Counted from the first letter of the stretch, positions 34,378 through 59,802 are shown. The stretch is DNA of 64,000 nucleotides from Kingdonia uniflora (GCA_014058105.1 JACGCM010001129.1:1747001-1811000), one strand, 5' to 3'. Numbers and translations: made by a program. The notes: generated by a model from the letters alone, not told the origin.

Positions 34378-34395
34378 CGTTATTAGCATTGTGCT
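34378..34395 (+). other. Primer-binding site region of E3
   Basis: CGTTATTAGCATTGTGCTG directly follows the 5' LTR and is a probable C-to-T-decayed form of the usual copia ATCAGCA-type site. Confidence 0.5.
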
Positions 34396-34987
34396 GAGTT
34401 AGTGAATAAGAAGGGATAAAAATAGCTCTCAAATTAGTGTTTTTGAGATTTTTTTAGCGTTGCGAAGAGGTAATATTTATCAAATTTTAATTTTTATCTA
34501 TTAATTACTTAATCTATGATATATGATATGTAGATCTGTGTATAAGGGCTATTTTAATTTTTATGTATTTTCTTAAAAATTATTAGGGCTATTTTAGTGG
34601 TCTTTTACCCTTGTGAAAGGGTTGTTTTCAAACTAAAATAATGATCGTTTTTGGTTATCAGATTAACGTACTTTTAATTTTTTTGCGTTGCCTATTTCAT
34701 AACAATCACATCCATATATTGCACGTCTCCGAGAGATGTCCCTGTCACTGGAAAATTGGTGTGAAAACTGGGTAATTCACAGCTAAAAATCAATTTTTAG
34801 ACGACGTATTAGGTCATGCTGACATCAGCTATGGTTTTTTATTTTATTTTATTTTATAAAAATATATATTTTTATTTTATTTTTAAAAAATAATTATTTT
34901 ATTTTATTTTTTAAAAAATAATTATTAAATCATGATGACATCATTATATCCAGATCCATTTCTTGGATATTGGGCCTAGATCAGACC

Positions 34988-36077
34988 TAGGGGTAGGTAT
35001 CGGTCGGTTTGGTTTGGTATTTTGCAAATACCAATACTAAAACCAAAACTCCAAAACCAAAACCAAAACCAAGTTGTTCGGTTTACCAAGTATAGAAACC
35101 AAAACCAAACTATCAGTTTTTCAGTTTTTTTGGTATATTTTGGTTTCGGTAATTTTTGGTATATTTTCTGGTTTGGGTATGGTATGTGCGCTTTTAATAC
35201 CAAATATTGGTGGTTTTGATATAATCCCATTATATTATAACATCTATTTAGGAAGAGAAGTTTCTGAAGTGCTTCCAAGTTACAATGATTTGCTATAATA
35301 TAATATATCATAACGAGATTTCATATACTAAATGTGATCTTTAATATGGGGTAATATAATAATGGAGATCATATGAATACATAAAACCTTTCCATGAGTT
35401 TGAACTTCCAAGTTTATTATCTCCAACGGTTTTGGTATTTACGTACTTTGGTATTTTGGTTGGTATTTGATACTATCATACCAAAACCGACCATACAAAA
35501 TTGGTATTTTTTGGTTTCAAGAAATATGAAACCAACACTATTTATTTTAGTTTGATATTTTACCATATTGATTACAGGAGTGGAGCTAGAATTTTATGTT
35601 TGGGGTGAGGCGAAGATATTATGATGAATTATAATAGGATATTGGGGGGTTTGGGGGCAGAGCCCTCAATTTTTATTTTTTTTGCCATTTAGCGATATTT
35701 TAAGCTTAAAAATTAATCAAATATAACATTATATTTGACTAGCAAATTATACGGATTCGCTTCTCCTTTTGCCAAAAAAAATCAAAGTTTTTTACGGCAA
35801 TGACATGATTAGCTTAATGCAAAAAAAATAATCAAAATAAGATTCTTATTTGATGACATCAAGAATTAAACCTTAGACTCTTAGATTAGGAGCTCCTTAC
35901 ATTACCAGTTGAGCTAACTTTCTTTGATGTCATTAAGACAACAAAAAATATACATATTTAAAATAAAATAAAATAATATACCTATATAGATATTTTTTAA
36001 TAAAATTCTTGGGGGGGCGACTGCCCCCCACCCCCCTCGCGCCCCCCTAAATCTACTCCTGACTGGTTGCACCCCTG
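34988..36077. mobile_element. Non-autonomous hAT element in E3
   Basis: The left end is TAGGGGTAGG and the right end GCACCCCTG, with an exact 8-bp target duplication ATCAGACC at 34980-34987 and 36078-36085. The left part is rich in GGTTTTGGTTTTGG / CCAAAACCAAAA motifs in both orientations. A second element is inserted near its right end. No coding capacity is seen. Confidence 0.75.
35575..36061. mobile_element. Second non-autonomous hAT-like element nested in the first
   Basis: The ends CAGGAGTGGAGCTAGAATTT and AAATCTACTCCTG are imperfect inverted repeats, with TTGGGG-rich and GCCCCCC-rich subterminal parts as in a common plant hAT MITE type. The 8-bp flanks ATTGATTA and ACTGGTTG agree at 5 positions, the other three being transitions, so the target duplication is plausible but decayed. 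Confidence 0.6.
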
Positions 36078-36151
36078 ATCAGACCTAATCCATAAAATCA
36101 TAATCAGATCTAATTGCTGATATATCAGGAATTATTAAGCCCATAGTGACA

Positions 36152-36239
36152 CATGTCAAGGACACGTGGCAGTGAGACCTACCATGCTGGCGTGGCAAGA
36201 CACGTGTCATGGATACCTTGATGATGTGGCAGGTCCACA
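36152..36239. repeat. Left part of a G-box minisatellite in E3
   Basis: Contains CACGTGGC (36163), CACGTGTC (36201) and related GTGGC words, and continues after the hAT insertion at 39932. Confidence 0.6.
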
Positions 36240-39200
36240 CAGGGCTGGCCCTTGGGGTGTACAAGGCGTGCGACGGCACATGGCCCAATTGCAAAAGGGC
36301 TTAAAAAAATTGCTTCAGCCCTTAAAAGAAAAAAAAATTATACAAACCCAATTTTGATTTGGGCTGTTGGGCATTAGCCATTGGGCCAACTAAACCAGCC
36401 CAACTAGGCAACTACTAGTCTTTCCTTCTCACTCTCTCTGTCTTATTCTTTGTCTCTGTCTTTAGAAGAAAAAAAATCTTTTATCTCCATACTCAGCAAT
36501 AACAGCTAGTTTCTTGGTTAATTACTTAATTGGTTTTGTTTACTCGATTGCTCTCTCTCTCTCTTTCAGTTTAGAGGTCTCTGATTGTGTGCTTCTAAGT
36601 TCCAAAATCAAGGGTTCATTCAAGAATTTAATAGTCATTCCAATTTCAAAAATCAAGTTGATCGCAAAATTTGAGCGCAAAATCAAGGGTTTGATATTCA
36701 CTGATTCACATGCTCATGTGAATTACGTATTTGAGCGCAAATTTGAGGATTTGATTTTCCAAAAATAAAGGGTTCTTTGCCTTCTAAGTTTTAAGTTCTA
36801 ACTCTAAGTTCCAAAGTCAATAGACAAGATCACAAGAAGTCAAGAATTATACTTTGCTCTCCTCACTCTCAATCCACAATTGCTCTCTTTGGTGATCTTA
36901 ATCTATTATTATTTACTAATTTTCTATTCTATTAATATTTTTACTTGATTTAGTATTTAATTTCTATATTTTACCATAAAATGCCTCCTAAACAATTAAA
37001 CGGAAATTATAAGAAAAAAAGGAAGAGAATAGATGTTAAATTCATACAAAGTCAACGAGGATCGATGGAAAAATTTATTTATAAAGCCCCGGACAATGTA
37101 GAAAGCTTAGGTCATGAAAATGTAGGATTGAATGATAATATAAATATTGGTTTTGATTGTAATGAAAGTGAAAATATTAATATCGGTTTGAGTGACAATG
37201 TAAATGTTGATTTAAATTGTAATGAAAGCGAAAATGTTGATATTGGATTGAATAGTAATATAAATGTTGGTTTAAATAATAATGAACAACCAAATACTAT
37301 AGACATTTATGACACAAAGAATTGAGATAATCTTACCCAAAACTCTATAGATGAATTAGTAATAAATGGATATACACGAGATATAACATTTGAAAAAGAC
37401 CCTAAAGATGAAACTGGAAGACGTTTCTCTTCAACGCATTATACTTGTTATCTATCGGCAAAAAATATGATAGAAAGTGGTTTATTTATTCACAAGATAC
37501 GAATATAGTTTATTATTATTTTTAAGTTATTTTTTAAAGGACTACAAGTAGGTAATTTAGTAAATGAAGGGTTTAAATATTGGATACATCTTAGTATTAG
37601 GCTTAAAGAACATGAGTTGAGTAATAAACATATCATGTGCATAACTTATTGGATTGAATTAAGAACAAAATTAGAATTAAATTAAACAATTAACAAAGAT
37701 CTTCAAAACCAAATCAACAAAGAAAAAGAAAATTGTAAGGCGGTAATGTGTAGAATAATTTATGTAGTAAAATATCTTGGTAAGTAAAACTTGGCATTTC
37801 GTAGAAAAAGTGTGAAAATTTATGAAGAAAATAATGAACTTTTTTAAACTTAATAGAAATGATTGGACAATGGGATCCAGTAATAAATGAACATATTCAT
37901 CATTTTCAAACAAGTAAGAATCTGCATAACAAATCTATAAAAACAATTCATAATCATTATTTGAGTCATAAAATTCAAAATGAATTGATTATTATTTTAT
38001 CGTCCGAAATGAAGAGTGTGATCATTCAAACTATTAAGAAAGCAAAATAGTTATCGGTAATTCTAGATTGTACTCCGAATTCTAGCCATAAAGAACAAAT
38101 ATCTTTGATATTACGATGCGTAGATGTGTCGACGAGTCCCGTAAGAATAGTAGAGTATTTCTTAGAATTTGTACAAGTACATGATACATCGGAAAAAAAT
38201 ACTTTTTGAAGAGTTAGAAGATGTACTAAAGATGTTTGATCGTAGTATTTATGATGTTAGAGGGCAAGGGTATGATAATGGTTCTAATATGAAATGAAAA
38301 CACCAAGGTGTTCAAAAATGATTACTAAACATAAATCCTAGAGCTTTATATGTTCCATGTGGTTGTCATAGTCTAAATTTGTCACTTTGTGATATTGCAA
38401 ATTGTTCTAGTAAAGTAAGAGATTTTTTTGGAGTAGTACAACTTATTTAAACCATATTTTCTTCTTCAACAAAGCGATGAGACATTTTGAAAAATAATAT
38501 CAGATCCGGCTTAACTCTCAAATCTCATTCGGCCACACCTTGGGAAAGTCGCATAGCTAGCGTAAAAGTAATACATTATCAAACTCATGAAATTAGAGAT
38601 GCTTTACTTAATTTAGCTAAAGATGAAGACTCACAAATAAGTAGTAAAGCTAATTCATTAGCGAGACGTAGACTAAGCAATTTTAAGTTTTTATTAAGTA
38701 TGATTATTTGGTATGATAAGTTATATGTTGTTAACTTAGTTAGCAAAAAGTTACAAGCTAAAGACATGCCTTTAGACATTGCTATTGAGTAAATAAAATG
38801 GTTGCGAGGATATATTCTAACATATAAAATAACGGGGTTTGAAGATGCCATAACTACTGCTAAAGAAATTGCTAATAAAATGGATATTAATCCTATATTT
38901 ATTAAAAAATCTATTATTCATAGAAAAAATCATTTTGATGAGAATGTAAATCATGAAGCACCAACACTAGTTCCGGATTCACCTAAAGATTTATTTAGAA
39001 AGCATTATTATAATTTTATCATTGATCAATTTCTTAGTTCATTGGATATTAGGTTTGAACAATATCAAGAATATGAGAATATCTTTGGATTTTTGTTTAG
39101 TTTTGATAAGTTAAATACATTAGATGAGTCATTTAAGTGCACATTTTGATAATCTTGAAAAGGTTCTGAAGCATAAGAGTTTAACTGATGTTAATGGAAA

Positions 39201-39923
39201 AGATTTATTCTGAGAAATAAAAGCCTTGCGCGCAATATTACCAAAATAAACAAAAACCACTTTGGAGATATTGAGTTTCTTGAATAGAATTGATTGTTTT
39301 CCAAATGTTTGTATTGCTTATAGAATATTATTAATGATACCGGTTACAGTCGCATCTGGAGAAAGAAGTTTTTCAAAACTAAAAATATTAAAATCTTACT
39401 TATGGTCGACTATGTTATAAGAAAGACTAAATGGATTAACAATGATGTCTATAGAAAAAGATTTGTTACAAAATCTTGATTATAAGAGTATAATTGGCGA
39501 ATTTGCAAAAGGCTTGTAAATAAAATTTTGAATGTTATTTTGTTGTTGATTTTAGTTAATGCCTTCTGTTTGTATGAATTTGACGTCTTTATTCCATAAA
39601 ATAGTAACTAATGTATAATGCTTTTGTTTGTTTTATTGAGGTTTGTATTCGAGGAATTGATCGAAGATATTGGTGATTTCGAAGAAGATAAAGGTGTTTT
39701 GCTTGAGTTTTGCAACATTGAAAATGTATTTTCATAAATGTACTATAACAACTATTATTTAATATACTCAAATTTGTGTTTACTTTAAGAGTCAATATTA
39801 TACATTAAGATGCATGCATTATGTTTAATACTATAAAAAAATCGTAAAATATTTTTTTATTATAGTAAAAGGCCCATTTTTTCCCCTTCACACAAGGTCT
39901 TATAAAGGGTAGGGCTGGCCCTG
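36240..39923 (+). mobile_element. hAT transposon, ZMYM1-like (TTF / DUF4371) type
   Basis: The 3684-bp element has imperfect inverted ends (CAGGGCTGGCCC at the left; GGGCTGGCCCTG at the right) and a perfect 8-bp target duplication GGTCCACA at 36232-36239 and 39924-39931. It contains one nearly full-length transposase reading region. It is inserted in the G-box minisatellite of E3. Confidence 0.93.
36981..39519 (+). pseudogene. hAT transposase with TTF-type zinc finger, DUF4371 and dimerisation domain
   Basis: The protein would cut and insert the hAT element. Domains in order: a Lys-rich N-terminus (MPPKQLNGNYKKKRKR); an Asn/Gly-rich repeat of about 15 residues (GL.DN.N...NESEN) at about 37110-37290; the TTF region with GRRFSSTHYT at about 37420; DUF4371 with LDCTPNSSHKEQISLILRC at about 38060-38120 and VRGQGYDNGSNM at about 38260; CGCHSLNL at about 38360; a helical region to about 39130; and the hAT dimerisation block (IPVTVASGERSFSKL) at about 39340-39385. 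About ten stops or frameshifts remain, so it is a recent but inactive copy. Its homologues are annotated as zinc finger MYM-type protein 1-like. Confidence 0.9.
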
Positions 39924-39944
39924 GGTCCACACAATACTGACGTG

Positions 39945-40112
39945 GCAGATGACATGGCATGGGACCCACACATCCACTATAATAGTAACACGTGTCACCA
40001 TAGGTTGTGACACGTGGCAACAATGTACAGTGACATGTGGCACCACTATAGCAGTAACACGTGATACCATATGATGATGACATGTGATAGCACTGTACAA
40101 TGGCACGTGGCA
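39945..40112. repeat. 23-bp minisatellite with a CACGTG (G-box) core
   Basis: CACGTG or CATGTG cores start at 39989, 40011, 40034, 40058, 40081 and 40104, i.e. every 22-24 bp, often as CACGTGGC, the ABRE/G-box word. Before the hAT insertion the array also included 36152-36239. Confidence 0.85.
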
Positions 40113-41500
40113 GATGGTTCAGACTGAGTTAAACTGGTCCAAACCTGTCAATCTAGTCCAGGCCTTGACCTAGACCAAGTCGTACTGGTTCAGACACTAA
40201 ATTGGCTTTTTAAAGCTCAATTGTTGGTCAAATTTAGTCATTTTTTTTTTAAATTCCTATTAAATAGACCTACCCCCGGGGGGAGCTTTTTTTTATGATT
40301 TTTTTATTAATATTTTTTTGGGATCGGGTGCATCGTATATGAAAACTTACTAACTTATATGTGATATAAGAAAATGGATTAATACATATTTAAGTATTTT
40401 ACGATAGCCAATATGATATTAATGGTATTCCTTTAAGATACTAATTATCCTAATCAGGAATCAAAGATAATATGAAAACTAAGACTAATTTAGAATACCA
40501 CTATGTTTCATATCTAAATCACGATTAATTTTTAAAGATAAATAATTAAAGATAAATTGAGAATTGACTTAGTCTTATTTTCTAAAAACTTGGTGTCTGA
40601 GAAATGATAACATTTAAAGGTATATAGACACTAATAATAATCTATATTACCTTAAAATATTAGTTTAAAGACAGGAGTAATCTACATATCTTATGAACTT
40701 AGCAGACTTTGGGGTGGGGCCACTTGTCAGCTAAACATCTAAGACCACTCATATTTATATCAAATATGATCATTTGACTAGAATATACAAATCTTATAGA
40801 ACTTTAGGGATTAGAATACCCTAGTTGTTAGAATAAGGAATGTAACATCTAGTAGTTTTGAATAACTGTCTTGGCTAAGACCCTATTAAAACACACTTTA
40901 AGTTTAAGATCACCATTTTACGGGGTAAAGTTAGAATTTGACGCTTAATAGAAATTTATGAGTATAAAGTCATAAATAGGGTTCACTTGCAAGTAATGAT
41001 TGGGAATCATGTACTTCATTGCGCTATATGCCATGAACCATAAGTAATGATTGAAAATCATGTACTTAAATAAGATTTCATGAGTAATAGAACATAAACA
41101 AGGTTCACCTACAAGTAATGATTGGGAATCACTGACTTGAATACTATGAATTGCCTTTATGCAATGAATATTTATCAAGTACTACTACTGGTATTGATCT
41201 ACATGCATAATAGATGTTGGCGACACTCATAACATTGAGTACCTCCCATACTACAATTTATATTTTGGTAGCAATAAACTTGACCTGTATAGATACTTAA
41301 ATCTATCTGTTATTGCAAAATCTAAAAAAGACTATTATTAATAACAATGAGTCTCTAAAAAAATAAAGTAGGAACTTTATTTACACCCTTGCCTTCATAT
41401 TCAGGAAGACCTGATATTGGATTATCCTATGCTATCCTAGTATTATATATATAACTACGACAAAAAATTTATTTCGAAATGCAACTCCACTATAATCTCA
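40113..41500 (+). other. E3 leader and 5' gag region, unrecognised
   Basis: Long stretch with no clear protein match. It holds three copies of AAGTAATGATTG(G/A)(G/A)AATCA at 40991, 41042 and 41113. The gag start is not identifiable. Confidence 0.4.
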
Positions 41501-41539
41501 CATGGAGAAATTGTTGAGGTTAGTAGAGATATTGGGAAT

Positions 41540-42250
41540 ATTCTATTAAACTTTCTACGCTTCAAATATTGTACTCTAGAAGTAATATTCGATAGATCAC
41601 TGTCTACGTAGACCTAATTTAAGTTTTCCTCATTTTTGAGGAAAATAATGAGCTACTAGTTAGGAACCTCAAGCTTATGCCTACTAAAAATAAACATGTA
41701 TTAGGGTCGTACAATGTTAGGTTTAGTGACAGATAAAGTTTCGGACAGGGTCGCAACCGTGGATAGACGAGAGGTGATAACAGCTGAATTAAAATTCTAG
41801 ACATTAGTAACCTGAGGCAAGGGGAATAAGAAGTTTACCAACTGGCCAAAATAGAATATGAAGAATTCTAAATGGATACAAAATAGTCGGGTATGGGATT
41901 GTAAGGCACCCCAAATGATCTAAAGAGACCATCCCCATACTTATCACGTGATCACAGCCGACGTAGACCTCGCTACGGCAGAGTCTGTGGCCTTAGATTC
42001 CTCTCACGATACCAATACAACTTTGGATCAAGTTCTAAGAATGAACAGTAGTAAATTCTCAGTTGATGAATGATATCACCTAGAGAGCATTGCCAAGTAG
42101 TAACTTTACTTGATGCATAGTAGTAGTTTTGCTTTATTAGTATTATCATTGACTGAGTTGGGAACTCTTTAGTATTTAGTTTAATAGAATGCTTGTGACA
42201 TGTACTGGTTCGATATCCCATCAATGAGATTATCCTTTGATTTTTCTATG
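41540..42250 (+). pseudogene. gag remnant of E3 (copia)
   Basis: TFYASNIVL at about 41552, and in the next frame QNNELLVRNL-like sequence around 41640-41670, match the end of copia Gag. A basic region and a degenerate zinc-knuckle segment follow to about 42000. Nearly every line contains stops. Confidence 0.6.
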
Positions 42251-42499
42251 AATTTATTGCTTGGGAAGTAGTTAAGTTCTATGTATGATAGTTGATCTAC
42301 TATATACAACCCGCCTATAGATCTATCTGCTTATTGAGCATTACCGATAATCGGATGAGTGACGACACATGTCTAAGTGACATTAGTACTACGTACTCGA
42401 TCATTTTGAGATATGAACATATTTCTTGTCTTTAACCTTGTATATCAGGAATGTCACAAATATCATTAGTACAACCAAAATTATAGAATGCACTAAGTG

Positions 42500-45400
42500 C
42501 ACCACGCTATTACCCCCTAGAGGTACGATACGGGGTATCTAGTCCAGTTTATACACTAGTAAATCCAGTCGGATTTTACTATGTTTAGGGAGATACATGA
42601 TAATGCTCATCACGTCAAGACTATTGGAGAAAATGACAAACAAGGTTATGTATATTCCTTCAATGTCTAAATGTTAGAACACGTTATTTAAATGGTTTCC
42701 AATATACTCTTCTGGGCTAGGATTATGAGAAGGATTATTGAGAATACATCTCAATTTTATTTAAAAGGAGAGCAAATCTAGAGAGTATATGTATAACGAT
42801 TACTTTCAAGGAAAGTTTATTATTTATCCTAATATGACCAAGGTGGAATTGGATCTCCAGCCTTTGCTTCAAACACATCCATGGAGATACATGTGGACCT
42901 ATCCATCTACATAGTGGCCTACTTGAGTATTTATGGTTATAATATACGCATCTAGGAGATGGTTTTACGTTTGCCTGTTATTAAAATCTAAGAATACAAT
43001 ATTAGTATGACTTCTCACTTAGATCATTTGATCGCAGGCTCACTTCCTGGATTAACCGATCACGTCGGCCGATACGACTTGATAGGGGCTTGGGAGTTCG
43101 AATCACATGTTTTTGATGATTATTTTATCATTAAATGAGATAAATGATTGAGCATAGTGAGTACCCCATACCATATCTGACAGAGAACCTAATCAAACAA
43201 TTTAGTATAATTGTTAGGCCACTGTTATTACGATCATAGCTTCTGGCTAGTGTGTGGGATATGCATTTTTTTCTCCCACAACACTAATTAGGGTTCGTCC
43301 CCTAGCAAGTCATCAAATTTTTCCCCAAAAGCGACTAATAGCTAGGTCGGAGCCCGGTGTCGCCCATCGACAAAATTTTGGATGTTCCATACAGGTGCCA
43401 ATCACACTACCATAATTTATGAAGATAGGACCCTTAACGTCAGCCTAGTATTATATGGTTATGATTCGCATCTATTACTAGATATTTGAATCCCCACTAA
43501 CGATGTATATATATACTGCAGGGCAGATTGTCACTTTGATGAGACGATATTCCCAGTATTAGGGGGAGGTATGATAGACAATGGTGAGGATGCTTCCAAG
43601 ATTTATTGGAAAACACCATCGTTATCTCATCTAGATCACTTTATATAAGTTAAGTGACAATAAGGTTTAACGGATTACAAACTTCTAATAGGTCACAAAT
43701 AAATTGCCAGACATATTCATATGCACTATTGAAGTATCGTAAGTATATGTACCTCCAAGTAATGCACCTATACAGCTAAACGTTTCGGGGGAATTAGTAT
43801 CGCAAACGAATCTGAGGCTCGCGCTGAGTGCAGAGCACCGTTGAAAGAAAGTATTCTGAACCAGGGAGCTACAGATTATGAGCCAATTATGACTAATGGT
43901 GTAGTCGGTTCATCGAGGATGGAACCACCCATTGACGAGGTAATAGTAGCTACGCGACCAGTTGATGCATTACGAGACAAGTCCGGGGTGGCACATTCGT
44001 ATGATAATAAGAAGATATCAATCTATTAAAAGTCTATAATTGCACAACATAGGATCGTTCAGTAGAGATTTGTCGATAAAATATTCATATTCGTTACTGT
44101 GCTCGCCATTAAGGATGAGGATTCATAACTACTTATTGTAAACGACTATGTGTTGTTGTACATTGGACAAAGTGGGTATTTAGAATCCAAACGGAGCTCA
44201 GCTTGCTAACATAATACGAAGTTATACCATAGAGCTTGTCGGTTACAAATGGGAATGATACAAAAACATAATTAACTTGAAATTATAATTAGGTCAAGGT
44301 AAAACTAGTTACCCGATAATTTTTTAAGAGACCTGGCATCGATTGTAATGAGACCTATCATCCGGTTATGGATGCTATAACATTTCGTTACTAATTAGTC
44401 TGTCAAGTTGTCGATGACAAGCTAGACATGAGTCTTATTTAAATACCACGTATGTATATGGGAAACTAGATACGTATATCTATATGAAGCCAGCCGGGGA
44501 GGTATAAGCTTCTGGAAGCAATTAAGCCCGATACACGAGGTGTGTACGTAATAAAACTAGAAAAGTTATTATTGACTTGAAGCAATCAGGGCCCATGGGA
44601 CATAGTAAGTTGACTGAGTATTTGAAGGTCAGGGATTTTACAAATATCCTTATTTGACCATGCGTTCTTATTTAGAGCACATATATTAGCTTAAGTAATC
44701 ATAACAGTGTACTAAATGATTTGGATATCATTAAAACTCTGGGGAAATCACGAGAGCCGTCGAATACCTTAGGAAAGAATTTAAAATAAAAGACCTTAAG
44801 AAATCAAGTAGTGTCTCGATTTGTAGATCAAACATCTTGGTAGTGGCATACTCATACAACTAAGCAATCTATATCAGAAAAGTTATTTAACACTTTGATA
44901 TGGATGTAGCACATGGTACTAAGTCGTTTATTGTGCGTCTATCACTTGGATATGAACAACGACATCTTCCACCATCCTAATGGGGGAGAAACTCCAAGGG
45001 CCTATAGTTAGCCGGGCATACTATACCCGATGACTCATTCACAGTGAACTGTTTGACTTGCCACAGTTTTGTTCATACCCAAAGGTATTGGAATGAGATC
45101 AAACACATTCTGAGGTATCTTATCGGTATGAGAGACTGGTGTCTATTCTACTCGAAATGGTTAACGTAAAATTATAGGGTACGCCGATACAAAATATTTA
45201 TCAGACCACATAGAAGCCATTGTCAAATGGCTTTTGTGTTCATGTACGGGGATACAACAAACTCTTGGAGATCGATGAAGCAGACGACGGTAGTTATATC
45301 TTCGAACCACGAGAAAATTCTTGCACTTCATGAAGCTGGCAAAGAATGATGGTTGCGCTCCAAGATACATCACATCAACTGAAGTATGGCATGTTATATC

Positions 45401-45730
45401 CAAGATAAAATATTGACTATGTATGAAGAGAACTCGGCTTGCATAATTTAAGTCAATAACAATTTTATCAATGGCGATAGAACGAAACACATTTCACAGA
45501 GCAAACTTAGCTATTCACGAAAATTCTTGTACCACTTACGTTCAAGCAGCTGGTACACAGAATCGGCATGCAGAAGTTTTATTTACAATATCTCGAGGAG
45601 ATACATCTCGGGGGAGATCGATGTTAGAGGGAGTAGTCCCGATCTAACTTGGACACATGCGTGTTGTACTCATTTTCCTGATAGTGCAAATTTTATCCTA
45701 AAAGGTTTTACTGACTAGCAGTTTTGATGA
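42500..45730 (+). pseudogene. pol remnant of E3: integrase, RT and RNase H (copia)
   Basis: Integrase: a CGPIH block at about 42890, and PIRLD with EFESHVFDDYF-like sequence at about 43065-43130; then CHFDETIFP.LGG at about 43530-43570, typical of the copia integrase C-terminus. RT: LKQSGPM at about 44580 and a FKIKDL block at about 44780. The RT end and RNase H follow: RYWNEIKHILRYL at about 45085-45125, a TNSWRSMKQT block at about 45250-45285, SSNHEKILALHEA at about 45300-45340 and GDRTKHIS at about 45475. The order integrase before RT proves Ty1/copia. It is heavily decayed. Confidence 0.8.
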
Positions 45731-45844
45731 GGCTACGTATACGCACCCACAACCCATACGGGGCCTAGGATTGTACTCTTTCCTTTGCTAGGCAGAGGTT
45801 TTGATGAGGCAAGTCGTCATGGTATGGAACACCCTAAGAGGGAG

Positions 45845-46085
45845 TGTTAGGAGTTGGGTCCGGCCCAATGTGGAAACCCAACTGGGTTGGGGTGTCATAC
45901 TAGACTCTTAACAAGCCCATATACCATTAGGGTTTATAGGGAGAGTTTGAGTAACTATATATAACCTCGTAAGGGTTAAATCTTGTAACATAATACAAAG
46001 AATTCAATTATCAATAATATCTCTACTTTACTCTTCTCTTATGTCAATGTCATGTTAAACTGATAGAATAGAGTATTATCCAACA
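45845..46085 (+). repeat. 3' LTR of E3
   Basis: Pairs with 34136-34377; starts TGTTAGGAGTTGGG and ends CCAACA. Confidence 0.9.
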
Positions 46086-46175
46086 ATTTCTTAATTTTAG
46101 GTATCAGTAGTGTGATTTAAAGAAGTTGGAAAGTGAGAAGAGTGAAGTAGTTGATTTAAACAACTCGTCCCACTC
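46086..46175 (-). pseudogene. LINE reverse-transcriptase fragment, piece 1 of 3
   Basis: The minus strand encodes LIPKIKK, the usual sequence before the PT..GDFRPI motif, and joins piece 2 in frame after removal of E3. Upstream, an imperfect NH(T)T block precedes it. It ends about 310 bp before the RNase J start codon. Confidence 0.75.
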
Positions 46176-46487
46176 TATAAGTTTGTGTTGAGTCGAAACA
46201 CGCTGAATGATTCGACGTCTTCCGACTTGTTTTCATTTCTCACGTGACAAGCACGTGACGTGTGTGGCAGGTTGTCTCTTCAAGCAAAATGATGATAAGA
46301 GAGATATTTTTCCTCCATTAAAAAATATCACTCACTCACTCTTTCCCGCTTCAACTTCTCACCATTTTCTAGGGTTTTATCCAAAACATTTCCCCTCCAA
46401 AACACTTCACCACAATCTCCAATCCCAAATTAGGGTTTTGATTCTTAGTTCCTCAAAGAAGTAATTTGAGATTGGGAGAGAAAAAAG
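46176..46487 (+). promoter_or_regulatory. RNase J promoter and 5' UTR
   Basis: Two G-boxes in direct repeat (CACGTGAC at 46241 and 46252) are followed by a third ACGTG at 46257. TAGGGTTTT telo-box-like words at about 46370 and 46431 lie in the probable 5' UTR. No clear TATA box is seen at the usual distance. The G-boxes suggest light- or ABA-type bZIP/bHLH input, by general knowledge of the motif only. Confidence 0.55.

Positions 46488-59802
<13,315 letters not shown>

Larger units (their letters stand above)
34136..46085 (+). mobile_element. E3: decayed Ty1/copia LTR retrotransposon with nested hAT elements
   Basis: LTRs of 242 and 241 bp start TGTTAG and end CAACA. The flanks GTTTC (34131-34135) and ATTTC (46086-46090) are a 5-bp target duplication with one change. 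The internal order gag, integrase, RT, RNase H is that of Ty1/copia. About 4.8 kb of its length is inserted DNA: a hAT element with another inside (34988-36077) and a ZMYM1-like hAT transposon (36240-39923). The LTRs differ by about 12 percent by eye. All reading frames are broken. Confidence 0.85.

Noticed and set aside
36085..36357. Short frames on both strands near the hAT left end
   Set aside because: They cross the hAT border and the G-box minisatellite and carry no domain.
40945..41178. Tandem-like AAGTAATGATTGGGAATCA copies as a CRISPR-type array
   Set aside because: Only three copies with unequal spacing (51 and 71 bp) inside a plant copia element; not a CRISPR.
43040..43120. tRNA-like GAGTTCGAATC in E3
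   Set aside because: The segment reads as decayed copia integrase (PIRLD and FDDYF blocks), which explains it fully.
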